Assembly (NCBI RefSeq): GCF_030272615.1
Contig: NC_081407.1
Coordinates: 265,063,074 to 265,127,073 of the forward strand
Direction: 5' to 3'
Length of the DNA stretch: 64,000 nt
From: Cryptomeria japonica
Taxonomy: Eukaryota > Streptophyta > Pinopsida > Cupressales > Cupressaceae
This document shows positions 46,030-57,732 of the stretch, piece after piece. Position numbers and translations under genes: made by a program. Position 1 is the stretch's first letter. Every line of letters starts with the position of its first letter. Below the pieces are notes generated by a model. That model ran no database searches and had not been told where the DNA came from. It saw nothing but the letters and a program-made list of their open reading frames with translations.

Positions 46030-49000
46030 TGTAAAGTCCCTTCTCAATTTCCACTAGTTTGAACACTTTCTTTTATCATATGGTCAAACAATTTGCATAT
46101 TTGTTTAAAGAGTTTGTCTTCCAGGTTCAAACAAAAATTATAAAGTAATGTAATACAGAAAATACAGTTTATTTATTCTTCCAGAATCTTTATTACTTGT
46201 ACATCAAATAGAGAGATGAACATGGTGTAATATAGATATATGAACTCATAGTAAATTTAAATTTCAGAGAGCATGTATCTGACCTTTTATGACCACACTA
46301 CCAAAGAGAATTAAAGTGTTGCATTGTGATCACCGCACAACAATAATCCATAAAACAGACAAGACCCCTTTCTGTATTAGTTCTGCTCAATGATACTGTT
46401 TCACCAATAGAGGTATATGAAAGAATAAGTGAGTTTCAGAACCCATTCACATATTGTACATATAAGCACAATGATGGCCAATGCAAGAGTGCTAATAACC
46501 CTGCAATGATGAATACTGGATTCGTTCCCACAGTTTCACTATTCTGGGAAGCATCGGCTGGCAGTGAGTTTTCTTTATGCCATTCCGTCCCCACGATATT
46601 CGGCTTCCAGAACTTATGTCGCACAGCCATCGGTAAAACAACCCTGTGTGATAATCACTTTGAATTCTCTGTTATAGAAGAGGTCCACCATATCACCTTG
46701 TGCAGAAGTTCCATTTCACAAATAATCCTGAATCCATCAACAAGAATGTTTACTGGCTTATTTGGATGGAATGCTGCTGTACCAGGAAACTGCGATGCCT
46801 GTATAAACTCTTCCCATCATCAATCAACAAGCATTGAATATCCCGCCGACTTCTTATTGCGTTGAACACAAACAACATGAGTAAATTGAACCACCGGTGA
46901 AGACCACAGAATAAGATGAGCAAAAGATTAAGCGATAATTCTATGTTGAATTTTGCAACACAAGCTTGCAAGATCAAACGGCAAACAAAAACACTTTCCA
47001 CAATGAGAGCTGCACAAAAGAATGCTATATTACTCAAAAGCAAAGAATATAGAATGAATTGCAATTGTACAATGAGGTGTTTATAAAGAAAGCACAAAGC
47101 CAAATTTTAGGAAAACTAAAGTGCAAGGATGAGGAGCTAAATAAATCTCAACTAGATGCACAAAAGCTAAATTAGAAGCAAGCACTCTTAAGTGAACTTA
47201 AGCAAAAAAGCATAAATAGTTGTAAAAAAACAACTAATAGCTAAATATGCTTGAACACTCACCCTTAAGTGAAACTTAGGGTGAGTAAAAAAAATTCTAA
47301 ATTCATGAATGCAGAAATGGGTCCTGGCAACCAAAGGTTTGATTAAGTACCCATGTACAAACCAATGAAGTCTATTTAAATGGAGAAAAGGAAAAAAACC
47401 ATGTGGGAAAAAACCCCTCTCCAAAAGTGAGAGATGCAATGCATGAAAAGAAATGTGAATTGCTAAAAAAGGAATGAAGGACTAAGAAGCTTCCAAGAAA
47501 ATGTCTTGGAAGAATAGGAACATGAAGAACATCCTCGAAGCACAAAAAAGCTGCAAACCATTGTCGAATGATAACTGCTATAGTGCTGAATGAAGAACCT
47601 CCTTTGAAACCAAGATGATGATTAGGATCAAGAAGACAACAATTTGCGTGAGTGCCCCCATGACACTACTCGAACAATCAGATTGCAAACAAAGGAAAAA
47701 CATTTGGCAATCAAAGATACAGATGACACATGGATTTGCATGAGTGATCCCAATGACACTACTCAACTATGCAAGAGAAACTTGCTAGTCGAAAATACAA
47801 GTGGCAATAGTTTGAAGAACATTGATCAACAGAAGATGGAAGGTTGCCTCCACAAAACTGGAATGCGAAACCAAGGAAGTATTAGCATCAATAGTAGAAA
47901 ACCCTCCATAATGCTGACAAGGGAGAGGCATGACAGGTCCACTGGAATTGTGTCAACATTAAGTGCATGAAGGAGAATTTGAATGTGCTCAAGAAAGTAT
48001 TAGCAACTGAAAAAGGGCATGCAACTAATGCACACACACATGGGATAAGAATCTCTAGGATTCGATGTCGTCATGGAGGGACACTCAATGGACACAGGTG
48101 TGATACAACCCCCCATGGCACTTTATAATACAGTGCATGTACAGAATAAGGCACAACAGAATGTGCAAAATCTCCAAAAACGATAAGGAGAATTTGAATG
48201 TGCTCAAGAAAGTATTAGCAACTGAAAAAGGGCATGCAACTAATGCACACACACATGGGATAAGAATCTCTAGGATTCAATGTCGTCGTGGAGGGACACT
48301 CAATGGACACAGGTGTGATACAACTCCCCATGGCACTTTATAATACAGTGCATGTACAAAATAAGGCACAACAGTATGTGCAAAATCTCCAAAACAATAC
48401 ACAAGAGCAACACTTTATCTTAGTGTGTCTACAAGCAAAGAAGTTCATGAAAATGATGTTCAAAATGCCCAAATAGGGCAAAGTGCTGCAAATACATGTA
48501 GGACACCCCAAGAGAAGCCATCCATTGCAAACAGAAAGGTTCCAGTAGCCAGAATGTCCAAGTAATCAGCCATGAAGTGAAAAACACAATAGACTGAATA
48601 AAAATTACTTGGGTCAAAATCTAGAAAAATTAACAGCAGATCTGAATAGAGGACCCAAGAAGATACCTGATAATACACAGGAAGATACGCACCCAAAAGT
48701 ATTTAAAAATTGGTTATTCGCCAACTCCCGACGAAGAAAAGACTTTCCGTTTAACTTGGTTTGATAGGTAGCAGATAAATGTTATATAGACGTCTCTTCC
48801 TAAGTCGATCCCCTTAACTAATAATTGCAGAATAGCCTGAGTGCAAATCCATCATTTCTCCTTAATAGAGACATACTTCTATTAAAGCAGAATTGTCTTT
48901 TGTGAAGACATCACAAATTCTGTAGAAACTCCAAACAATAATCCCATCTGAAAAGCCTGAATGACTTCTCCAAGTGCATCTAGGACATGTATCTCATTGT

Positions 49001-49304
49001 CGAAGGTGACAAACTCCCGGTTTAAAATCCAAGAATGATATTGAGAAAATTCTCAAATCAAAGATCAGAAAATCCAAAAAAGATGATCCTTGCAACATTC
49101 CCCAGATCATTAATATAATGATAAAATTTTGTTTTGAATTCCCATACAGCAGTTGTAACTTAATGTGACATTAATTAATCATTTTTATAAAGGCACATTT
49201 AATTATTTAATATTAGTTTTATAAGCTTCTTTTAAAACATAATATTAAATAATTAATTTCAAACTTACTTTTATAGATTCAGCTTGAGAGGGGGGGACAT
49301 TACA
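46030..49304 (-). mobile_element. Solo LTR-like element of the TGTAATGTCC family, 3.3 kb
   Basis: On the minus strand it starts TGTAATGTCCCCCCC at 49304 and ends GGGACTTTACA at 46030. A perfect 5-bp duplication, ACTAA, lies at 46025-46029 and 49305-49309. It is longer than its relatives, partly because of a tandem duplication of 215 bp (47971-48400). A minus-strand open frame at 46630-46436 (MAVRHKFWKPNIVGTEWH with a hydrophobic stretch near its end) and upstream fragments look coding-like but I cannot identify them; this may be a captured or nested fragment. No RT or integrase was found. Confidence 0.82.
47971..48400. repeat. Tandem duplication, two units of 215 bp
   Basis: AGGAGAATTTGAATGTGCTC begins both units (47971 and 48186). 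They differ by only a few substitutions, for example GATGTCGTCATGG versus AATGTCGTCGTGG, so the duplication is recent relative to the element. Confidence 0.95.
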
Positions 49305-50146
49305 ACTAACCCCCCATTTGACATTAGGAATAGCTGGAGGTGTGTAACAATATGTGTATTGAAATAAAAAGTGGTGCAAAAGTGCAATCTATGGGTTGAA
49401 TCAACTCTTTTTAGAGAAGAAAAAATTGATATATCTCAGCTAGAAACTCTTTTAAGATCAAATGGAGACGTTGGCATTTGACATGTTTCTCATGATGACC
49501 CCAAACTGCAATGCTGAGGTAGAATCAACTTTTGTGATAGAGGACATAAGTATTCAACATATCCAGGTATACTTGCTGCAAATTAATTTTGGCTAACTGG
49601 ACAACTTTGTTTCTTGGCAAAAGTTTTTGAGGCAAACTATAATTGTTTAGCTTGAGGCTGAAATGACTTGCAGAACACAAGACAAGAGTGTTTATAATTG
49701 CTCTGATAAGAGTGCCTAAAATTTTCGGACATTTTGGAAGTATTGCTTTTTCTTGTTTTTAGTTAAAATAAAAATAAAAATGGGATAAAGTTAAACATTA
49801 AATTGATCATAGAATTTCAAATTTGGGAGTAGTATTTCAGTTGATTCTGAAGCAAACTGAGGACATCTTAAACAAATATTTAAAGGCTAAAGTGGAGGCC
49901 AAAAACAGGAAACACTTTATTCAATTTAAAGAAACTCTACTGCAGACACTGATCTGGACCTATACCATGGAGAGTACAGAAAATCCTGCACAAAACTGCA
50001 AAAAATGCAGCCTAGGTTTCCGAAAACTTTTGCTATCTGAATCTCTTAAAAAAGGCTTGCCTTATATTGGGTCAAATGCCATGTAGAAATCTGCAGTATA
50101 ATAAGATCATCCACAAATCAACACAAGCTCAGACAAAGTCACAGAT
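49305..50146. other. Unclassified sequence between two elements
   Basis: No coding motif, repeat or element end was recognised. A plus frame at 49823-50086 is short and of unknown meaning. The segment ends at the target duplication of the hAT element (50147). Confidence 0.35.
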
Positions 50147-51321
50147 ATCATAACCAGAGAAATGAAAATCGTCCAAAATCGCTTGGACTCGACGAGTCCC
50201 GAGCCGAGTGAGTCTCAACGAGTCCAGGGGGCTCGGACTTGGACTTGGCCGAGTCTGGGGTCTAGACTCGCCCAAACTCGGCCGACGGCAATGACATTTT
50301 AAGTTTTAAAAACACAACAACTTATAATATGTTTTAATTCGATTTAAGGACCACTGAGGCTACAAAACCTGTCTTTGGTGACAATGGCATTGATTGGGTC
50401 GACTGGGCAGATAGAGAGCCTGAGGCTATAGCCATGTGTTGATGTGTTTTTTATGCACATGCGAACACAGAATAAAATACCTAAAAGGTACCTTATCATC
50501 TCTTGAACAAAGTTCCCGATTGTTGAAGACCTCGCCCGAAGGATCAGTCGGAGTAACTCCAAGGTTCTTGTATGTAGGTTCTCTACTTGTGGATAAGCTC
50601 TCTGTGGTATGATGTGATTTTGCTAGAATCACAAGGGGACTTACACTTGATGACTGAACGTCTGATTTGCTTTGAATATTACTGGAACACAGGAATTCAC
50701 TAGTCTAGATTTTGAAAAAAAAGGAAAAGGATGAGGGCGAGGAAAGGATCTAATTCTGACACTAAGAATGTAGGAGCAATGAATAACCTTTGATGAAATT
50801 CTAACTAAGTCTTGTTTTGACATCCCAGGACCATCTCTACAAGGTTAGTGCGATCTTTGGAGGAAAGCTTTATGATGTTCATATCATCGCTACAGGCATA
50901 GACACCATCAGGCTGATGCATATCAGTGAAGAAGCGACAATTGAAGTTAAGCTTAAGCTGAACGATTCCAATTGACTACACAAGGCAAGTCTGCAATCAA
51001 CAAACTGCTAGTAGTATGGATAAACAAATTTCACCATCAATCAAACACATTTCTTCCATTCATTTAATAACATGAAATCAAATCTGAGAAGTATAAAGAC
51101 CATGCAAATTGTTGAATCGACCCATAGATTTCACCATTTCTTCAATGAAGTTTACAAGTCTTTTACAACATCTTGGCAACAATCTTTGCCTTCTCTTCCT
51201 ATTCTACTCTAACTGCTATTCTATTTGCTATTAATCATTAGCTATTCTAACCTCTATGAACTAACTATTAACCTTCTAGCTATTGACTAACTATTAGCCT
51301 TTACAAATGAGGAGCCAGGGC

Positions 51322-51329
51322 TTATATAG
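51322..51329 (-). promoter_or_regulatory. TATA box near the 3' end of element C
   Basis: The minus strand reads GTGCTATATAAGCCC and then CTCCTCATTTGTAAAGG, in the same position relative to the end as in A and B. Confidence 0.6.
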
Positions 51330-51674
51330 CACTCTCAATACAATTCAATGGCTCAGATCAATTTGAGATCAATGGCCAAGATTTTACAATGAAAACCCTA
51401 ATTAGGGTTTGTTAAAACCAACTCAATTCTGGCCAATGAAATAATTGCATTATTTGGACACATTTCTTCTTTGGAATATTCAACCAATGGATAGCCGGGG
51501 TAGGTACATTGAAGTTAGTGTCATCTTTGATGAGTCAGGTACATTGAATCTGGACACGTTGAGGTGGATCAATCCGACTGGAGGAGTGATGACTGGGACG
51601 CCACCTTGTCTGACACTTGGCTGATGCTCAATTTGGTGATGCTGAGAAGCTAACTTTAATTAACTCTTCTGAAA

Positions 51675-51896
51675 CTATTTGCTTCTCCAATAGACCCTTG
51701 CTTTGACCTCCTTTGTCTTTGATGTGCAGGATGGATGGTGTACCTTTCCTTCAAATGCTGGACTAGAGAAGGTTGTCCTTGATGATGCCGAACTGGTGGA
51801 GGTCACCCTTGATCTTGCTAGACTGGAGGAGGTCGCCCTTGATCTGGCCTGGTCTTCTTTCATCTGCAAGACAAACCATAAGATGATTAAGGACAC
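51675..51896 (-). CDS. Short exon-like frame in element C
   Basis: A sequence TTTGTCTTGCAG (a good splice acceptor) precedes ATGAAAGAAGACCAGG at about 51863. The frame is rich in Ser, Arg and Thr (QARSRATSSSLARSR..., three near-repeats of a SRxTSxSSA unit) and ends near 51675 with KARVYWRSK. It occupies the place where elements A and B have their large ORF. It could be a last exon, a relic or chance. Confidence 0.3.
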   Translation of the reverse strand: MSLIILWFVLQMKEDQARSRATSSSLARSRVTSTSSASSRTTFSSPAFEGKVHHPSCTSKTKEVKARVYWRSK

Positions 51897-51989
51897 ATAA
51901 TATATTTATTCTAACATAGCATTTTCTTCCTTAAATCATCAACAAGAAGACATCAAAATGAAGTTTGTTCAAGATTCTTTTCGGAGACA

Positions 51990-54900
51990 GGCCCTATAAG
52001 AATTTCGCCGTGGACCCTCTGGAAGGGTCAGGAGCGAAATTTGCATTCCTGGCCAACTTAGACCTCTTTTCAACATTACCTCACAACCTGCACTTTGCCT
52101 GGCCCAAACAAGGTGAAGAATAGTACTTTCAAAGGATTTCGCCCTGGACCCTTTGGAAGGGTCAGGAGCGATTTTCTTGATTAGGCCTCAATTACCCCAT
52201 TTTTTCACTCCAAAATCTTCCGGAAGGTGAGCATATGCTAGTCTTTTCTCCACCAAAGCTTGGGAATCCATTTCTTGATCATCATTGTGAGCAATTTAGG
52301 TGAACTTGGGAATTTCGCTCTGGACCCTTTGGAAGGGTCAGGAGCGAAATTCAAGTTTTAGGTCTTAATTCCTCATCTCCTTCACTTCAATTCATCTTGC
52401 AGGGTGAAGAAACATCATTTCAACCTCAACCACGCCTTAAGACTCAAAGTCTTGACTTGACACCAGGAGGAAATAGGTAGATTGAAGAATTTCGCTTTGG
52501 ACCCTTTGGAAGGGTCAGGAGCGAAATTCTAATTTTAGTTCAAAGTTTACATTTTTAATGATCAAAAATCCTTCCAAGGCATTCCAAATAGCTTCTCTCA
52601 CCCTAGTCTAGGCTTGACTTTATTCAAAATTTGGGAAAAAGGATGGTTTTAGTGCTTTTCGCTCTGGACCCTTTGGAAGGGTCAGGAGCGAATTTGTCTC
52701 TATGCTTGCCTTCCTTCACTCAACTCCATTTCTCTCACTTTCTATACTTGGAATCTCATTCTTGGATCCCTCTCCGAAGCTTGCAATATTTTGTTTGACT
52801 TCAAAGTGACCAGAAAAGAGAATTTCGCTAGAAATCATGGCCAGGGACAGGACTTATAGTGGATTTCGCCCTGGACCCTTTGGAAGGGTTAGGAGCGAAT
52901 TTTTTTCCTCTAGCCCAAAATCATCACTTTGGAGACAACAATCCATTCAAAGGGCAATCTCAAGGGCTTCTACCATCTTTGTCTAGGCCTGGCTTGGCAC
53001 AAATATGAAAGGAATAGATGGATTTTGGAATTTTGCTCTGGACCCTTTGGAAGGGTCAAGAACGAAATTCTTGTTTTAGGCTTATTCCTCCATCTTTCAA
53101 CTTCAACCAACTTCAAAAGGGCAAGAACGTGTCTCCTCGCACCCACCCAAGCTACAAAAACCCAAGTTTGACTTGACTTTGCTAGGAAAATAAGGGTTTT
53201 TAGGAATTTCGCTCTGGACCCTTTGGAAGGGTCAGGAGCGAATTTCCTATTTTGAGCTTGTTTTGGCTACTCCATTACTTCAATCCAATATTCAAAGGCA
53301 AGAACACATCAAAGTCCTTCTAACCATGCCATAAAACTCAAGAATTTGACCATCTCCAAGAAGAAAATATGAGTTTCCAAGAATTTCGCTCTGGTCCCTT
53401 TGGAAGGGTCAGGAGCGAAATCCATATTCTTGATTGATTTCTCACCTCCTTCATCCAATCCATCTTCAAAACTGATCTAACTCAACTCTCCTCTCTACAA
53501 TCAAGCCCACTCACCATCAAATTAGCTTGAAAACTTCACCTCTCAATACCTTAGGCAAAATAAAGGGGGTAAATGAGGATTTCGCTCTAGATACTTTGGA
53601 AGGGTTAGGAGCGAAATCCATGTTTTGAGTTGATTTCCACCATTTCTCAAGGAAAGAACACATAAATCTATCTTTCAACACGCCTTAGAAACCAACACTT
53701 GGCCAAAACTAGGAAGGAAATAAGAGCTATAGAGATTTTTCGCTCTGGACCCTTTGGAAGGGTCAGGAGCGAAAATTACTTTTTAGTCTTCTTCCTCCAT
53801 CCTTTCAACTTGAATCCACCTCAAAAGGGCAAGAAAACACTTCTCCTCACTCATCCAAGTTATAGAAACCCAAGTTTGACTTGATTTTGCTAGGAAAATA
53901 AGGGTTTTTAGGAATTTCGCTCTGGACCCTTTGGAAGGGTCGGGAGTGAAATTCACTATTTGGCTCAATTCTTTCACTTTCAATGATTTCCTAGTGCTTG
54001 AAGTCATTCCTAAGGATCTCTCTCATCTCAATTCACTCTAGTCTGCAATTGCCTTGGCATAAAATTGAGGAAAAAAGGTGGTTTAGTGAAATTTCGCCCT
54101 GGACCCGTTGGAAGGGTCAGGAGCGAATTTCCCTCTCTAGATTTGATTCTTCATCCTTTCAACTCCAACCCTCTTTGCAAGGTAAAATTTCGTCTCTTTT
54201 TGCCCAAGGAACAAGGTTTTAAGTCCAAGCAAGGTTGAAAATATAGGTTTGCAAGGAATTTCGCTCTGGACCCTTCCAAAGGGTCCAGAGCGAAATTCAA
54301 GGGTCAGGAGCGAAATTCACCTTCTTGGCTAAAATCCTTCACTTTTCAATGCTTTCAAATATTTCCAAAGCCAAAAACATGTCCATTCTCCCTTTCAACA
54401 TGCCTTAGATATCAAAATTTAGTCAAATATGGAAGGAAATGAGGTCTAGGAGGATTTTCGCTCTAGACCCTTTGGAAGGGTCTGGAGCGAAAATCATCAT
54501 TTGGGCTAGATTGTCCGATTTTTCAAACTTCAATCTTGTGTGGGAGGCGAACATAGATCATTTTCCACTTGAGGAACAAGGATTGATGCCCAAACAAAGT
54601 ATCAAATGAGGTTTATAGTGAATTTCGCTATGGACCCTTTGGAAGGGTCAGGAGCGAAATTCATCTCTTAGGCAAAATCTTGATCATCCAAAGCATCCAA
54701 CTCCCTCTCAAGGCAAGAACATGCTAATTCCTCCTTCATCATGCCAACGCCTAGCCAAAACAAGGAAGAAAACAAGAGATATAAGGATTTTCGCTCTGGA
54801 CCCTTTGAAAGGGTCAGGAGTGAAAATCATGTTTTAAGCTTAATTCTTGACTTTTCCAACTCCAATCCTCTTTGGGAGGCCGCTCTTCTTGCATCTCCAT

Positions 54901-55880
54901 CTTGGTCCTGACTTTGGCAAACGGGAAAAGGAGTGTTTTCAAGAATTTTGCTCTGGACCCTTTAGAAGTGTCAGGAGCGAAATTCATCTTCTTGGCTAAA
55001 ATCCTTCATCTCCTCCACCTCAAGTCGCTTTCTAAGGTTTAGAACAAGTCAAAATACTTCTATACATGCCTTAGGACTCAAAACTTGGCCTTGATAAGTG
55101 AGAAATTGAGGTTTAAGGGGATTTTCGCTCTAGACCCTTTGGAAGGGTCAGGAGCGAAATCCCTATCCTTGGATAGTTTCTCACCTAGGTTCATCCCATT
55201 CTCCTCCAAACTTGATCAAATCAACTTTTTTCCTTCGCAATCAAGACAATCCACCACCCAAATGGCACCAAGCGAGGTTAAACTAGGTTTTTAGGGCCAA
55301 GAGAGGGCTAGATGGAGGATTTCGCTCTGGACCCTTTGGAAGGGTCAGGAGCGAAATTCTCTTTCTAGGCTAGCTTTCATCATCCCAAGGTCTAAAAACT
55401 CCTCTTCAAGGCAAACATGTGTCCAAGGCCTCCAAACTATGTCTTAGAAGTTACAAATTTGGTCATGCTAAAGAGAAAAATAGAGGAAATATGAATTTCG
55501 CTCTGGACCCTTTGGAAGGGTCAGGAGCGAAATTCTCATTTTAGGCTCATTTCTTGATTCCTTTCTCCTTTCCTTGGCTTGGACATAACTTGTTAGGCCT
55601 CCTTTGATCTCTATCAAGCTCACCTTGGCATCCATTTGGAGATTTTGTGAAGAAGATAAGGTTTTATATGAATTTCGCTCTGGACCCTTTGGAAGGGTCA
55701 GGAGCGAAATTCCTATTCTAGGCTCGATTCACCTTCAAACTGACTTGACTTTGTCCTAGACTTGATCCTAGATCCATATCGTTGCAAATTTGCTTGACCA
55801 CTCTTTGACTTAGGCGAGATCCTGAGTCCTTGGTGAATTTTCGCTCTGGACCCTTTGGAAGGGTCAGAAGCGAAATCCTT
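51990..55880 (-). repeat. Hairpin repeat array: about 23 units of ~174 bp with a palindromic core
   Basis: Each unit carries TTTCGCTCTGGACCC, TTTGGAA, then GGGTCAGGAGCGAAA (plus strand). TTTCGCTC pairs with GAGCGAAA and GACCC with GGGTC, around a 7-base loop and a 2x2 internal mismatch. Cores start near 52003, 52137, 52314, 52492, 52657, 52863, 53031, 53206, 53381, 53580, 53738, 53915, 54091, 54257, 54456, 54620, 54789, 54944, 55122, 55319, 55495, 55673 and 55840. The ~135 bp between cores are related but much more diverged (recurring CAAGAACA, CATGCCTTAGAA, CTTGGCC). So the core is held more constant than the rest of the unit. Confidence 0.95.
54256..54298. repeat. Perfect 20-bp-arm palindrome within the array
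   Basis: Unit 14 differs from all others. Its right arm is an exact inverse copy of GAATTTCGCTCTGGACCCTT, with a 3-base centre (CCA), followed by an extra half core (AAGGGTCAGGAGCGAAATTC). It looks like a templated inversion of the hairpin loop and arm. Confidence 0.92.
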
Positions 55881-56043
55881 GATTTGGTCTCTCCGTCAGG
55901 ATTCATGTATGGAATATAACATTCTTATACTTTAAGTTATATTCCATATATACTGTCAGGATGTTTGAGAGTGGTTTCGAACCTCCAGGAGTTATGATGC
56001 AAAATCTAGTTTTTGGAGGATTCTTCAGTTTTCCAGACTTAGT

Positions 56044-56190
56044 CAAATTTCAGGATCAGGACATTCCGGACTTTAGCCAAATTTCAGGATCAGGACATTC
56101 TAGACTTAGCCAAATTTCAGGGCATTTGAAGATCAGGATGACATTCCAGCCAAATTTCAGGGCATTTGAAGATCAAGATGACATTCCAGA
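56044..56190. repeat. Short tandem repeats in element C
   Basis: Repeats of CAAATTTCAGG with ATCAGGACATTC or GCATTTGAAGATCA, units of about 35-45 bp, four copies. Confidence 0.85.
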
Positions 56191-57732
56191 TGTAATGTCC
56201 CCATTTTAGCAGACATGGTTTTTTGGTGATTAGCCTATCATTCTGACCCTCTTAGGCTAATGAGTATGGATAGAGGGTCTCCCGAGGCTTGTATCAGCTC
56301 CAGAGTTCAGTGTGTTTCGATCTGGCTTTCATTTGGTATCATTTGGACTTCATTTGCTATACTTACTATTTATAGTAAGTTTGAGATGTTAGAGATGGAC
56401 CCCTTCTATATTTAGTAAAGGGGTATGGTCATATGCAGCTTCATCATGTCAGCTCCCAGCTCAGACGGCGTTTAAAAATGTTGAGTATTAATGGACATAT
56501 TAATGTTTATTTAGTTTAAATAAACATTAATGTTTTGAGCTTATATTATTAAGTTATAATATAATTTTATATTATAACTTAAGTAAGGGTCCAAGTATCA
56601 TTAAGGGGGACCATTTAATTAATTAATTGTGGCTCTTTTACCAAGGTGAAATATTAAATGACAAAGTGAAAATATTATATCATTAAATGTCATTTAATAT
56701 CATTAATTGATTTAATGCCTTATTGGAGAAAATCGAACCTTCATGGGAAATATATATAAGGCTTTTGAAAAGAAGAGAAGAGGGATTGATTATGTGATTG
56801 GAGTTTTTGATTGAAGTTTTTCTGGAGCATTGAAGTGTAGAATACCAAGGGTTTCTGCAGGATTCAAGGCTTGTCGGCATTGGAGAGCGTGGCTTCTTCA
56901 TTGTAACAGCATATAGAGGGTGTGCAATATCATCTGATTATGCTTGTGAGAATTGGCTTCATTCAGAAGTCAATATTGAGCTGATTGGAGGGTTTATTTC
57001 AGAGTTTGTTTGCAGATTGAAAGAGACTACAGTGCGCTACAGTGCCATGAACAGTGCGCATGAACAGTGCGCTACAGTGCCATGAACAGTGTGCATGAAC
57101 AGTGCCGTGAACAGTGCGCTACAGTAGTTTGAGTTCTATAGAAGGGGATTTAGAAAGGTTGAACAGCTATATATATTTGACAAGGGATTTGCATATGAGG
57201 AGAATCAAACCAATATATCAAGGCAGCCATTGAAATACCAGGTTTTCTATCTATGGTCATTGTATTAGAAAATCATTACTTCATTGCATCATTTTCTATT
57301 ATGATTATATCATGAAATACTTGGAGGTTGCATATGTTTAATGGAGATATAATTTGCATATTCCACATTCATGGTAACATTCAACATTGATTAGCTACTT
57401 AGCTTTCATGCCAATTGTTTGCTTAAATGCCTAATGGCTGTAGGTATACATTGGGATGCATGACAAGTGTTTGTCTTAATGTCAACTAGCTGTACTAGTT
57501 AATTTCAGTCATTACATATGTGTGGAAAGGTCTAAAACAGCTAGTATATCATTTCTATAACAACTTTGCATTGTTAGAAGCTTTCCATAACTTCATTTGC
57601 AGCCTACAAACCTAAAGAAGACAAATAAAGAATTCACTACAGCGGCTTCAAACATTGTATGCCAAGTGTTTGACAATATTCCTTGGGGTTCAAACAAGTG
57701 AAACAGGGTCAGATTAGCCAAGGGATATTACA
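56191..57732 (+). mobile_element. Solo LTR of the TGTAATGTCC family inside element C
   Basis: Starts TGTAATGTCCCCATTTTAG and ends AGGGATATTACA, 1,542 bp. A perfect 5-bp duplication, CCAGA, lies at 56186-56190 and 57733-57737. A TATATATAAGG box is near 56750. No coding region. It is the youngest layer of the 50155-58624 nest. Confidence 0.92.
57027..57127. repeat. AACAGTGC/CTACAGTG minisatellite
   Basis: Repeated TACAGTGC, CATGAACAGTGCGC and GTGAACAGTGC strings in about 100 bp within the solo LTR. Confidence 0.85.

Noticed and set aside
51990-55880. CRISPR-like array (conserved palindromic repeat with spacers)
   Set aside because: Spacers are about 135 bp and related to each other, the sequence lies inside a plant transposon, and there are no cas genes. 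It is a tandem array with a conserved core.
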